The notes beneath the pieces are model-generated. The model made no database searches and was not told the DNA's origin. It was given only the letters and a program-made list of their open reading frames with translations. The translations under genes and the position numbers were made by a program. DNA of 14,670 bases from Planctomycetia bacterium (GTDB lineage Bacteria > Planctomycetota > Planctomycetia > Pirellulales > UBA1268), in the NCBI GenBank assembly GCA_009923125.1, contig RFUD01000014.1, positions 1 to 14,670 of the forward strand, in the 5' to 3' direction. Positions 1 to 7,770 of this stretch are shown one piece after another (position 1 is the stretch's first letter; every line of letters begins with the position of its first letter).

Positions 1-2778
1 CTCGTTTCCGACTTCGAGCACGTTGCCGATATCGCGGGTGACGTAGGCGGGGTCGATCTCGGGGATGGGGGAGGTGCCCGCCGTCGTGCCGTCGGTCTGC
101 CAAAGGCGGTCGCGGGTGCCGTCGGTGGCACCGAAGAACGCCTTGCCGCCTGCGACCGTGAACCTGAACGGCCGGACATTCGAGGGAATCGGTGAAATGT
201 TTGCCACGATCGTGGTGCCGACCGCGGTGCCATCAGTCTCCCAGAGGCTGCCGCCATTTACGCCGTCATCCGCGCCGAAGAGCAGCACTGAGCCGAACGG
301 CGTGAGCGCGTACGGAAAACTGCTGCCCGGCGAGGTCAGGTTGGGATCCAGCGGGTCGGGGGTGGGCAAGGTATTGATGTCGATCACGAGGCTGGCGGTC
401 GTGCCGTCGGTCCGCCAGAGTTCCTGGCCACTGGTGCCGTCGTCGGCGACGAAGTAAACATGGCCGTCGAACAGCGTGAAGCCGGGGCTGTAACGAATTC
501 CGCTGGCCGGGTCGCTCGACGTCGAGGGGTCGATGTCCGCAACGAGCAGCGTTCCCGTCGCCGTGCCGTCGGTCTTCCAGAGTTCGCGGCCTGTCGTGCC
601 GTCGTCCGCCGTGAAGAGCACGAGCGATCCGAACGAAAAAAAGTCCTGCGGCGACCCGTCGCCGCCGGTGGCGATGTCCTTGAGCGGTGTGGTGCCCGCG
701 ACGGTGCCGTCCGAGATCCACAGCTCCCGTCCGTCAGTGTCGGTCGCTGAAAAGACCACCTTCTCTCCGAGTGCCGCGAGCCCTGGCGAACCGCCGGTGA
801 TGTTCTGCCTGAGCAGAATGGTGCCCGCCTCGGTGCCGTCGGTCCGCCAGAGGTCCGTCACCGTGATCGAGCCGAAGCCGAAGCTGTCGGGCTCCTGCCG
901 TGGCCAGATGAAGAAGAGGAGATTCCCCGCCGTGACGAACTCGGGCTGGCCGCCGTTGAACGTCGCCGTGTCGGGATTGAGGTCCTTCACGAGCTGCGGG
1001 GCCGCGTCGCCGACCCGCTTCCAGAGCTCGGTGCCGTGAATGCCGTCGTCGGCCGGGAAGTAGACGGCTCCGTCGAACAGGGCGGCCGAGAGTGCGGCGC
1101 CTGAGCCGCTGCTGAACCCGTCGAGGCCGTCGGCCGTCTTGGTGTTGATGTCCTCGAGGAGCATCGTGCCGGCGGTCGTGCCGTCCGACTTCCAGAGTTC
1201 GACGCCATGCTGGCCGTCATCGGCCGCGAAGAGCAGTTCCCCGCCGAGCACTGCTGCCGAAAGGTAGGTCGCCGAAGAACCCTGGAAGAAATTCAGGGGG
1301 AATGCCGATTTGGCGCCGGAGTTGATGTCCCTGACAAGACTCGTGCCGGCCGATGTGCCGTCGGTCTTCCAGAGTTCGCTGCCATGCACGCCGTCTTCGG
1401 CCGCGAAATAGAGGGTCGAGCCCGAAGACGCCAGCGGAATCGGGTCGGACGGAGCGGACCCCGAACGAACGTCTTTCACCATCGTGACGTTCGTGCCGTC
1501 GTATTTCCACAGTTCGCGACCGTTGACGCCGTCGTCGGCGGAAAAAAACAGGTTGGTGCCGGCGACTCGAAAATCGGTCGGCAGGCTGCTGAATTCGAAG
1601 CCGAAGCCGTCTGTCTGCTGATTGATGTTGGCGATTTGCGTCGGACCCGTCGCCAAAGACGAGCCTTCGATCGTCCAGAGTTCCGTGCCCGTGCCCCCCG
1701 TCGTCCCGTCGTTTCCCGCAAACACGAGCCGGCTTCCCGACACAGTCGTCGGTAACGGAAAGGTAGTTGCGAAGTTGAATGACCCGAATGCGACCGGGGC
1801 ACTGAACGGCTCAACCGCCGACACGTTCACCGTGCCCGACGGCGTGCCATCAGTCCGCCAAAGCCCGCCGACAGCCCCAAAAAAAGCCAGATCCTTGGTC
1901 TGTGTCGAAATTGGCACCAAGAAAAGAGTGTCGAGAATCGTCGTTGTCTCTGTGACGACGATAAAGTTTGAGGGTTGATCCACAGGGAACCCAAGTTGAC
2001 TCGGCAGCGGCGCCGTGTTCGCGAGCGTGCCGTCGGTGACCCAGAGTTCATTCCCAAAACCGGAACTGCTCGGGCCTGCGAACAACACCCGTGAGCCAAG
2101 CCGGGTCAAACTTGTCACGGGGGCAAATGATGTCTGGCCGAAATCGAACCCCAGCGTGTTCGTCGGGTCGATCGGCACCGTCCCTCCTTCGGTGCCGTCG
2201 GTCTTCCAGAGTCCTGACTGGGCAACGAACAGCACCTGGCCGCTCGGCAGAATGGCGAAATCCCGCGGATCACCCGCCCCGCCACCCGGAACGAGATCCT
2301 TCACGAGCACCGTGCCCGCGGCGGTGCCGTCGGTCTTCCAGAGTTCACGGCCGTGGACGCCGTCATTCGCCGAGAAGTAGAGCGTGCTGCCGGCGATAAA
2401 AAAGTCGGCCGGATCGCTGCCGCCGACGCCGCCGTCGCCGGCCGACGTGAGATTGATGTCCTTCAGCAACCGGGTGCCGGCCGGCGTCCCGTCGCTCACC
2501 CAGAGTTCACGTCCGTGCACGCCGTCGTCGGCGCTCAAAAAGGTCTTCCCATTGAACGTGACGAATTGAGGCGACGACACCGCGAAGCCGGAGCCCCGAA
2601 CCTCGCCGCTGAGCGAGCCGGCCGGCAGCGTGTTGATATCCGCGACCAGAGACGGTCCAACCGCGAACGCGATCCGCGGTTCGAGCACCTGCAGGCCTCG
2701 GGAGGCAGTCTCCTGCCGCACGGTTCGCCGGCCCCCCCGGGATCGGGGCCGGCCGCGCTCGCTGTTCCTGCGTTGCAT
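1..2778 (-). CDS. ELWxxDGT-repeat surface protein (3' end outside window)
   Basis: The 926 residues seen are open to the window edge, so the C-terminus is missing. Sixteen copies of an (E/G)LW-x-x-DGT-x-x-GT motif occur, with the Trp at residues 93, 147, 191, 246, 307, 368, 424, 470, 529, 586, 644, 687, 734, 788, 846 and 893, a period of 43-61 residues. Most are preceded by an (L/F)-x-F-x-A-x-DG strand, as in LYFSANDGVHGRELWKTDGT. This is the ELWxxDGT repeat family, common in large exported proteins of planctomycetes and myxobacteria and probably beta-propeller-like. Copies at W368, W424 and W586 are degenerate. The Arg-rich N-terminus is followed by LEPRIAFAV (residues 32-40), resembling the LEPR-type N-terminal motif of planctomycete surface proteins; no classical signal peptide is visible. 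ATG at 2778 is chosen; an in-frame GTG at 2802 with GGAGA just upstream is possible. It lies 122 bp downstream of the TPR gene, with a candidate promoter between. The family call is secure; ligand and role are unknown. Confidence 0.9.
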   Translation of the reverse strand, partial: MQRRNSERGRPRSRGGRRTVRQETASRGLQVLEPRIAFAVGPSLVADINTLPAGSLSGEVRGSGFAVSSPQFVTFNGKTFLSADDGVHGRELWVSDGTPAGTRLLKDINLTSAGDGGVGGSDPADFFIAGSTLYFSANDGVHGRELWKTDGTAAGTVLVKDLVPGGGAGDPRDFAILPSGQVLFVAQSGLWKTDGTEGGTVPIDPTNTLGFDFGQTSFAPVTSLTRLGSRVLFAGPSSSGFGNELWVTDGTLANTAPLPSQLGFPVDQPSNFIVVTETTTILDTLFLVPISTQTKDLAFFGAVGGLWRTDGTPSGTVNVSAVEPFSAPVAFGSFNFATTFPLPTTVSGSRLVFAGNDGTTGGTGTELWTIEGSSLATGPTQIANINQQTDGFGFEFSSLPTDFRVAGTNLFFSADDGVNGRELWKYDGTNVTMVKDVRSGSAPSDPIPLASSGSTLYFAAEDGVHGSELWKTDGTSAGTSLVRDINSGAKSAFPLNFFQGSSATYLSAAVLGGELLFAADDGQHGVELWKSDGTTAGTMLLEDINTKTADGLDGFSSGSGAALSAALFDGAVYFPADDGIHGTELWKRVGDAAPQLVKDLNPDTATFNGGQPEFVTAGNLLFFIWPRQEPDSFGFGSITVTDLWRTDGTEAGTILLRQNITGGSPGLAALGEKVVFSATDTDGRELWISDGTVAGTTPLKDIATGGDGSPQDFFSFGSLVLFTADDGTTGRELWKTDGTATGTLLVADIDPSTSSDPASGIRYSPGFTLFDGHVYFVADDGTSGQELWRTDGTTASLVIDINTLPTPDPLDPNLTSPGSSFPYALTPFGSVLLFGADDGVNGGSLWETDGTAVGTTIVANISPIPSNVRPFRFTVAGGKAFFGATDGTRDRLWQTDGTTAGTSPIPEIDPAYVTRDIGNVLEVGNE

Positions 2779-2837
2779 CACTCGCGACCCGGGGCTCGAC
2801 ACCCGTCTCCAGTTGAAAAGCAGACGATGGCTTAGAC

Positions 2838-2853
2838 GGGGATTGTCATCCCC
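2838..2853. repeat. Perfect 6-bp inverted repeat (GGGGAT/ATCCCC)
   Basis: GGGGAT and ATCCCC flank a four-base TGTC loop in the gap between the TPR gene (ends 2901) and the ELWxxDGT gene (starts 2778). No T-run follows on the minus strand, so it is not a standard intrinsic terminator. It overlaps the candidate -10 box and could be an operator or an RNA hairpin. Confidence 0.4.
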
Positions 2854-2869
2854 ATTGTGGCGGAGTCAA
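2842..2869 (-). promoter_or_regulatory. Candidate sigma70-type promoter for the ELWxxDGT gene
   Basis: On the minus strand TTGACT (2869-2864, five of six consensus bases) is separated by 16 bp from GACAAT (2847-2842, four of six). Transcription would begin near 2835, about 57 bases before the ATG at 2778. The -10 element lies inside a perfect small inverted repeat. This is pattern matching only; planctomycete promoters are poorly defined. Confidence 0.35.
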
Positions 2870-2900
2870 GAAATGGGCTCGCGGCTTTGGTGATGGCCTT

Positions 2901-4313
2901 TTACCGCCGCCGCATTGCAATCCAGGTCGCGTACGACCGTGCCGCAGCCTCCAGCACACGCCCCCACCCCTCCCCGTCGCCGTGCCTCACGAAACGCTCA
3001 TGCGTGAGTGGATACCAGGGGAGCCGCCCATCCGCGGAGCACTCCCGCCAGGCAGCCCGCCGATCCATCACCACGAAGCACGCGCGGCCCACCGCCCCGG
3101 CCACGTGAAGCACCGACGTGGGAACCGTCACGACCAGATCGAGCGCGGCCACGAGCGCGAATGTCTCGCCGTAGTCTTCGTGCCGCGTCAGGTGCGGAAC
3201 GCGCAGCACTTCGATGCGGTGCCGGCGCCGCAGCGACTCCACCTCCGCCTCGTCGTCGGTGTACTGCAACGACACGAAGCAGGCCGGCTGGCTCACGAGC
3301 GGCAGCCAGGCGGCGAGCGGAATCCGTCGATATGCGGCGTGTGTCCGTGGGCGGCCCCCGCTCCAGGCGAGTCCCACGAGCGGTCGGCCCGCCGCCCGCG
3401 CCACGAGTTCGGCGCGGATGCTGTCCACACGGCCGGGATCGGGCGCGAGGTAGCCGCGATGCCGGGGAAAGGCTTCCGGCTCGTTGCGGTGAAACCGGCC
3501 GAGGTCGCCGATCGCCACCACCCAGTCGGCGGAGGCGAGCGCCCGCTCTCCCGCCTCAGTGTCGAGCAGGGGCATGTCGAAGTTCCGGGCGAAGACGGTT
3601 CGCAGCCGCGGATTGCAGGCGAGCGCGAGCGATGCCCCCCGGTCGCGGACGGCCGCGGCAAATTCCCGCAGCATGCCCGCGAACAGGATCTCGTCGCCGA
3701 GCCCCTGCTCGCCATGGCAGACGACCCGTGCGCCGGGCCGCAGAGCCGTCAGGTCACCGAGGCGGCGCGCCGTGGGGGCCCCACTCCACGGCGGCGGAAA
3801 GAAACCGGGCAGGGCCGCCCTGGCGGCATGGTGCCGCCAGCCCTCGCGCCACGCCTGCTGCTCGAGCAGCACGAGCGCGAGGTTCCAGCGCAGGTCGGCC
3901 AGATCTCCGCACCGCGCGATCGCCTCGCGCGCGACCGCCTCGCCAGCCTGCGGTTCCCCTTCGTTGACGTAGCACGACGCGAGATTGAGCCACGCTGCCC
4001 GGTTGTCGGCGTCGATCGCGAGGCATTCGCGCAGCATCCGGCGGGCGGCGTCGAGTCGATGGTGCTTGCGATGGATGAGGCCGGCGTTGACCCGCGGCTC
4101 GACGGCCCGCGGGTCGGCGTCGATCGCACGGGAATACCAGCCCAGGGCCGCGGTGTCGTCGCCCATGACGAGCGCACAGTTTCCGGCGATCCGCAGCAGT
4201 TCGGGGTCGTCGGGAATCCGCGCCAGCCCGGCGACTGCCGCGGCGAACGCCGCCCCGGGATCCCCCCGCCGGAAAAGATCCTCGGCGGCGGATCGCAAGG
4301 CTTCGACGGTCAC
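2901..4313 (-). CDS. TPR protein with GT9-like (heptosyltransferase-superfamily) C-terminal region
   Basis: 470 residues, GTG start. Residues about 5-165 are helical TPR units typified by AAFAAAVAGLARIPDDPE (21-38), AALGWYSRAIDADPRAVEPR (55-74) and AARRMLRECLAIDADNRAAW (89-108). The rest resembles the GT-B fold region found after TPRs in many bacterial proteins: HGEQGLGDEILFAGML (200-215) is the usual glycine-rich first-domain motif, and DLVVTVPTSVLHVAGAVG (392-409) matches the GT9-type D-x-x-x-x-x-x-TS-x-x-H-x-AGA-x-G nucleotide-sugar region, followed by a WYPLTHERF tail element (433-441). It is probably cytoplasmic, as no signal peptide or membrane segment is seen. The gene starts 22 bp after the upstream outer-membrane gene ends, so the two are likely cotranscribed. 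Glycosyltransfer onto an envelope molecule is plausible but inferred: the canonical Asp-Thr-Ser is VPTS here, so a non-catalytic or altered role is possible. Confidence 0.85.
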   Translation of the reverse strand: MTVEALRSAAEDLFRRGDPGAAFAAAVAGLARIPDDPELLRIAGNCALVMGDDTAALGWYSRAIDADPRAVEPRVNAGLIHRKHHRLDAARRMLRECLAIDADNRAAWLNLASCYVNEGEPQAGEAVAREAIARCGDLADLRWNLALVLLEQQAWREGWRHHAARAALPGFFPPPWSGAPTARRLGDLTALRPGARVVCHGEQGLGDEILFAGMLREFAAAVRDRGASLALACNPRLRTVFARNFDMPLLDTEAGERALASADWVVAIGDLGRFHRNEPEAFPRHRGYLAPDPGRVDSIRAELVARAAGRPLVGLAWSGGRPRTHAAYRRIPLAAWLPLVSQPACFVSLQYTDDEAEVESLRRRHRIEVLRVPHLTRHEDYGETFALVAALDLVVTVPTSVLHVAGAVGRACFVVMDRRAAWRECSADGRLPWYPLTHERFVRHGDGEGWGRVLEAAARSYATWIAMRRR

Positions 4314-4335
4314 GCGAGTTTGTTCCCGCGAACGT

Positions 4336-6141
4336 TCAGAACTGGGCGCGGGTCAGACGATTCTGCCGCCCGAACCGCCAGTTGACGAAGGCCCGCAGTT
4401 CGCCGTCGAAGAACCGGTCGAAGCCGCCGCCGAACGGGGTCACGTAGGCGAACGTCACCGTCGAACGCTTGTTCCACTCGAAGTTGCAGCCCACCAGGCC
4501 GTTGAGGACCGAGATCGTGCCGCGGTCGTCGCCGAGCGTGTAGCCGCCGGACTTGACCGGCTGGAAGGCGTACATGCCCTGGTTCATATGGAGTTCCATC
4601 ACGGGTGAAAACCCCGTGAGTCCGGGGCCATTGCTCTGGTAGAGCCAGTAGCCCGTGCTGAAGCTCAGATACATGAACGTCGGCAGGACGATCCGCCCGG
4701 CGCTCGTGAGTTGCTGCCCGCTGATGCCCGGCTGGAGATTACTGTTCACATAGGCCGGGCTGCCGTTGGAGTCGATGTCCATCTGGATGAGGATCTGATT
4801 GAACGACCGCTCGCTCGGGGCCCACACCGAACCGATGAACGGCAGCGTGTGAACCGACTGATTTTCGACGTACACGAGTTGGACGGGCTGGCCGACCTGG
4901 TTCGTGCCCCGGACGAACGTCGACTGCGCGGTGGGCAGGAGCACCTGCATGCCGCCCGAGATCCCCCACGTCTCCTCCTGCCAGAGAAACGACTTGAAGA
5001 TCACCGACATGTTGCCGAATTCCACGTCCCGGTACTCCGAGACTCCCCCGCAGGCGCCTCCACCGACCACCTCCTGCACATTGCTCAGTGTGCCCGCGAA
5101 CGGCGTCCGGATCTCGATCGACGTCCACTGGTCGAAGAACGTCTTCTCGAAGCCAGGCGTGAACCTGTTCACGTCGGCCCGCTCGGACGAGATGTTGGCG
5201 TTGTGAAAATAACTGTAGTTGAAGTACACGCGGTCGCGCGGGATCGGGCTCGAGTTTTCGACGAGCTTCGTGAAGCCGACGTTGATGCCGGGGACCAGGG
5301 CCGCGGTCTGCACGTTGACGACGTAGTCGTAGAAGAGGAACGCATCCTGCGAGCCGGTCGGCCCCGTGCCTGCCGGAAGGGCTCCCGAGGCCGCGGCGTC
5401 GTACACCGTCTGCGGGTTCTGGGCCGCGTACTTTGAAGTGTCCAGCGTCGGATCGTTGGCGAACGTGTCGTCCACCGCGGCGGTGTACGACGCCGGCGAC
5501 TGCACGGGCGTGATGCCCGCGCCAGGGCTCGGCCCGCCGACGGGGATGTCGGTCGGCGGCGTGCCGGGCACGCTGCCGAGGGGCTGAGCCGGCAGCACGA
5601 AGATCGGATACCCGGCGGCCTGGATCGCCTGCACGCTGTTGAACTGCGGGTCGGTGATCGTGCTGATCTCGGCCGGTGCGTTGCCCTGCAGCGTACCGCT
5701 CACGTTCACAAGGCCGGGGGCGATCACCACGAGCCGCCCGACCGGCAGGCTCGACGACGTGGACGTGGGGGCACAACCGTCACCGATGAAACTCGGCGTG
5801 TTGGACCACGATTCCGCCAAGCCGCCGGCATCGATGTCGGCCAGTTGTTGTGCGAGGTTGGGAACCGGCGGCGCGGCTTCGGCTTGAGGCACTGCGACTG
5901 GTGCCTCGGCGGCCGGCGCTTCGGCAGGTGCTGCGGTGGTCTCGGCCGCGGCCTGTGATTCGGCCGATTCGATCGCGTCGAGAGCCTTGTCCTCGGCGGG
6001 TTTGGTTGGGGCGTCGGAGTCAGCCGCGAGCACGATGGGGCCGACTCCGCATGCCGCGATCCCGATCCACGCGGCAAGCCCGACGTGTCGAAAACAAGCC
6101 CGTGGGCGGCGGCCGTGATGAAGCGGATGTTTCGAGGGCAT
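4336..6141 (-). CDS. Predicted outer-membrane beta-barrel-type protein with Ala/Pro-rich N-terminal linker
   Basis: 601 residues. The ATG at 6141 is chosen because GAGGAAAGG lies about 9 bases upstream and it yields a clean signal peptide: basic start, hydrophobic GLAAWIGIAACGVGPIVLAA (21-40), likely cleavage near A39/A40. Upstream in-frame codons only add non-coding-looking sequence. Residues 50-95 are Ala/Pro/Glu-rich and unstructured. From about residue 275 the sequence alternates aromatic and polar residues as in barrel strands (DRVYFNYSYFHN; FMYLSFSTGYWLYQSNGP; VTFAYVTPFGGG), and it ends AFVNWRFG...RAQF with a terminal Phe, as is usual for BAM substrates. I do not recognise a named family or substrate; similar planctomycete proteins are usually annotated as hypothetical. 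The downstream TPR/GT-like gene follows after 22 bp. Confidence in a secreted envelope protein is high; in a barrel, moderate. Confidence 0.75.
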   Translation of the reverse strand: MPSKHPLHHGRRPRACFRHVGLAAWIGIAACGVGPIVLAADSDAPTKPAEDKALDAIESAESQAAAETTAAPAEAPAAEAPVAVPQAEAAPPVPNLAQQLADIDAGGLAESWSNTPSFIGDGCAPTSTSSSLPVGRLVVIAPGLVNVSGTLQGNAPAEISTITDPQFNSVQAIQAAGYPIFVLPAQPLGSVPGTPPTDIPVGGPSPGAGITPVQSPASYTAAVDDTFANDPTLDTSKYAAQNPQTVYDAAASGALPAGTGPTGSQDAFLFYDYVVNVQTAALVPGINVGFTKLVENSSPIPRDRVYFNYSYFHNANISSERADVNRFTPGFEKTFFDQWTSIEIRTPFAGTLSNVQEVVGGGACGGVSEYRDVEFGNMSVIFKSFLWQEETWGISGGMQVLLPTAQSTFVRGTNQVGQPVQLVYVENQSVHTLPFIGSVWAPSERSFNQILIQMDIDSNGSPAYVNSNLQPGISGQQLTSAGRIVLPTFMYLSFSTGYWLYQSNGPGLTGFSPVMELHMNQGMYAFQPVKSGGYTLGDDRGTISVLNGLVGCNFEWNKRSTVTFAYVTPFGGGFDRFFDGELRAFVNWRFGRQNRLTRAQF

Positions 6142-6375
6142 TCCCGCGATCCTTTCCTCAAGATGGGAGTTTTTTCGGCAGGAACGTCTGCATCGGTCGG
6201 ATGAAACATCCTGGAAAAAGCGGCGGAAACCACTCTCAAAGGGGGTGTCTTTCGCAGGGCTGCGCGTCGCGTAGACGACGCGAAATGGGCAATGCGGTGA
6301 GCCCCGATGCGGACCGGCCGGATGGGGACTCGGGGCAACCTTCGCCCAGTTCCGGAAGCCCCGCATGCGCTGCGC
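6142..6375. other. 234-bp intergenic region between cyclase stop and outer-membrane gene start
   Basis: No coding sequence is supported. Two inverted repeats lie here (annotated separately). The promoter of the outer-membrane gene should lie here; the only -35-like hexamer seen is TTGAGA (6239-6234, minus strand), with no convincing -10 at the right distance. Confidence 0.5.
6263..6282. repeat. Inverted repeat, 7-bp stem (CGCGTCG/CGACGCG)
   Basis: CGCGTCG (6263-6269) pairs perfectly with CGACGCG (6276-6282) around a six-base loop. It is upstream of the outer-membrane gene on its template side. No T-run follows on either strand, so it may be an operator or a leader-RNA hairpin; chance in GC-rich DNA is also possible. 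Confidence 0.35.
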
Positions 6376-6384
6376 TTATGCGGG
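6360..6384 (-). terminator. Hairpin spanning the cyclase stop codon, possible weak 3' end
   Basis: CCCGCAT (6360-6366) and ATGCGGG (6378-6384) form a perfect 7-bp stem with an 11-base loop, the stem beginning at the cyclase TAA. There is no downstream U-tract on the minus strand, so it could stabilise the mRNA end or be incidental rather than a true intrinsic terminator. Confidence 0.25.
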
Positions 6385-7638
6385 CGGCCGCAGCCGGTGC
6401 ACCGGCACGGGCTGATCCTTGCCCTTGGCGGCGATCGGCGGCAGCGACTCGAGCCGGAACACTCCCGGCGAGATCCGGGACCGTGTCTCCTCGCCAACGA
6501 GGATTTCGCCGGGCCCGGCCGCGGAGCAGATGCGGCTGGCCACGTTCGTGGTGTCCCCGATCACGGCATACTGGATGTAACTGTCGGTGCCGATGTAGCC
6601 GGCCGCCGCCAGGCCGGATGCGATCCCGATGTGCACGCTGATCGGTGCCTCGCCCCGCGGGGCCCGGGCCGCGTTGAACTCGTTGACGGCGGCCTGCATC
6701 TCGAGCGCCGCCGTCACCGCCCGGTCGGCGTCGTCGAGCCGTTCCACGGGCGCCCCCCACACGGCAAGCACCGCGTCGCCGACGAATTTCTCCAACGTCC
6801 CGCCGTGCTTGAAGATGATCTGGACCATCCGCGGGAAATACGCATTGAGCAGATCCACCACCTCTTGCGGCCGCATGTGCGAGGCCATCGACGTGAAGCC
6901 GCTGATGTCGCTGAACAGCACCGTCACGCGGCACTCGGCGGCCCGGACCGTGATCTCGGGCTCCGTTGCGATCCGGGCGGCGATCTCGGGGGAGAAGAAC
7001 CGGCTGAGCCGCTCGTTCGACACGGCTTCGGCGGTCATCGTGCGCATGGTGGAAACGATGTGCCAGGTCACGACCGAGACGGCGATGAACACCTGCGTGG
7101 CCAGGCCCGTCGCGCGGAGGCTCAGCGGCCACATCGGGCCGAGAAGCGTGACCGTGGCGTAGGTCGCGACGGCCAACCCGCCGGCGCAGAGCACGGCACT
7201 GCGGCTGTAGGAAAGCCCGGCCAGCACGATCACCAGCGCAAAAAAGGCCGTCGGGACCATGAGCGCGAACTCGGGCCGCGGGCTGTACCACTCCCCCCAG
7301 CACACCCCGCCCAGGCACGCCATCCGCATCCCCACGATGAGATACTTGCGGGCTGCGAACGAGCGGGGCCGGAGGCGAAGAAAAACGAACAGGCAGGCGT
7401 GGCAGACGAGGGTCGCCATGGTGGCCCACCGCACCTGCACCGGGATCTCGAACTCCCCCCTGAAGTTGCCGAACCCCACGGCCGCCAGATCGCTCCAAAA
7501 CAACTCCGTGCCCAGCAGGATGGCCAGAACGCCGACGACGATGCCGCTGACGACCTGCTCGTTTGCCGTCTCGCGAGCCTGTCGCCGGCGCTCGAAATCG
7601 GCGGTGCTGACGGAGGGAGTGGCGGCAGGCGGCGGCAT
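6376..7638 (-). CDS. Membrane-bound class III adenylate/guanylate cyclase
   Basis: 420 residues. Six hydrophobic helices (about 29-48, 71-88, 99-117, 124-143, 148-167, 178-196) precede a class III cyclase domain (about 235-380), predicted cytoplasmic, which would convert a nucleoside triphosphate to the 3',5'-cyclic monophosphate. Metal-binding aspartates are D244 (LFSDISGFTS) and D288 (KFVGDAVLAVWG); transition-state residues are N365 and R369 (GDTTNVASR). K284 is the purine-specifying lysine of adenylate cyclases. The partner position, Asp in class IIIa or Thr in IIIb, is Ala358 (YAVIGD), so ATP preference is likely but not certain. ATG at 7638 is chosen; no good ribosome binding site is visible, and an in-frame GTG at 7722 would add 28 Pro/Gly-rich residues and run through the palindromes. 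The gene diverges from the operon encoding a G6PDH with a cyclic-nucleotide-binding domain, suggesting it is that enzyme's signal source. Confidence 0.93.
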   Translation of the reverse strand: MPPPAATPSVSTADFERRRQARETANEQVVSGIVVGVLAILLGTELFWSDLAAVGFGNFRGEFEIPVQVRWATMATLVCHACLFVFLRLRPRSFAARKYLIVGMRMACLGGVCWGEWYSPRPEFALMVPTAFFALVIVLAGLSYSRSAVLCAGGLAVATYATVTLLGPMWPLSLRATGLATQVFIAVSVVTWHIVSTMRTMTAEAVSNERLSRFFSPEIAARIATEPEITVRAAECRVTVLFSDISGFTSMASHMRPQEVVDLLNAYFPRMVQIIFKHGGTLEKFVGDAVLAVWGAPVERLDDADRAVTAALEMQAAVNEFNAARAPRGEAPISVHIGIASGLAAAGYIGTDSYIQYAVIGDTTNVASRICSAAGPGEILVGEETRSRISPGVFRLESLPPIAAKGKDQPVPVHRLRPPA

Positions 7639-7673
7639 GACCGGGCGTGTGCTTTCACAGGGGCCGGGGCATG

Positions 7674-7688
7674 GCCATGGGCCATGGC
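7674..7688. promoter_or_regulatory. 15-bp perfect palindrome, candidate operator
   Basis: GCCATGG-G-CCATGGC is a perfect inverted repeat with one central base, placed just upstream of the candidate divergent -10 element. A third CATGG copy at 7670-7674 immediately precedes it, so the stretch 7670-7688 is CATGG-rich. The form suits a dimeric regulator; no regulator gene is in the window. Confidence 0.4.
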
Positions 7689-7704
7689 AGCTCCCCACCG
7701 AGCC

Positions 7705-7714
7705 GAGTATACTC
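7705..7714. promoter_or_regulatory. Palindromic -10-like element (GAGTATACTC)
   Basis: This perfect 10-bp palindrome contains TATACT, a five-of-six match to the -10 consensus, on both strands, so it could serve divergent promoters. The hexamer 17 bp upstream on the plus strand is TGGCAG, a poor -35, which would fit a promoter needing an activator. This is inference from pattern only. Confidence 0.3.
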
Positions 7715-7757
7715 CCGGGCACAAACGTTCGGGGCGTGGCCGGTCATCATCCGCTTT

Positions 7758-7764
7758 GGAGGAG
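7758..7764 (+). promoter_or_regulatory. Strong ribosome binding site (GGAGGAG) of the tal remnant
   Basis: GGAGGAG lies six bases before the ATG at 7771 and is the best Shine-Dalgarno sequence in the window. It serves the broken transaldolase frame, not pgi directly. pgi has no such sequence immediately before its own ATG at 7956. Confidence 0.75.
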
Positions 7765-7770
7765 TTCACG

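Larger units (their letters stand above)
7639..7770. promoter_or_regulatory. Divergent intergenic control region, cyclase versus tal'-pgi-zwf
   Basis: These 132 bp separate the divergent starts and must hold the promoter of at least the plus-strand operon. Visible elements are a 15-bp palindrome (7674-7688), a 10-bp palindrome carrying TATACT on both strands (7705-7714), a TGTG-CTTT-CACA repeat (7648-7659), and a strong ribosome binding site (7758-7764). No good -35 box is seen. Confidence 0.55.

Noticed and set aside
65..2835. Many plus-strand open frames with repeated VPSVxQSS-type peptides, and the DNA repetition suggesting a tandem repeat or CRISPR
   Set aside because: The repetition is the reverse complement of the ELW-x-x-DGT coding repeat; spacing is irregular (about 130-180 bases), and units are protein-conserved rather than DNA-identical with unique spacers.
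2982..4385. Long plus-strand open frame opposite the TPR gene
   Set aside because: Its Arg/His/Pro-rich translation has no family motifs and mirrors a minus-strand gene with clear TPR and GT9-like motifs; long antisense frames are expected at this GC content.
7648..7659. TGTG-CTTT-CACA as a CRP binding site
   Set aside because: CRP sites have TGTGA and TCACA separated by six bases; here the half-sites are only about three bases apart, so the dimer spacing is wrong.
6307..7770. Plus-strand open frame running into the transaldolase remnant
   Set aside because: It is antisense to the cyclase, lacks domain motifs, and the ribosome binding site and Tal similarity place the real start at 7771.
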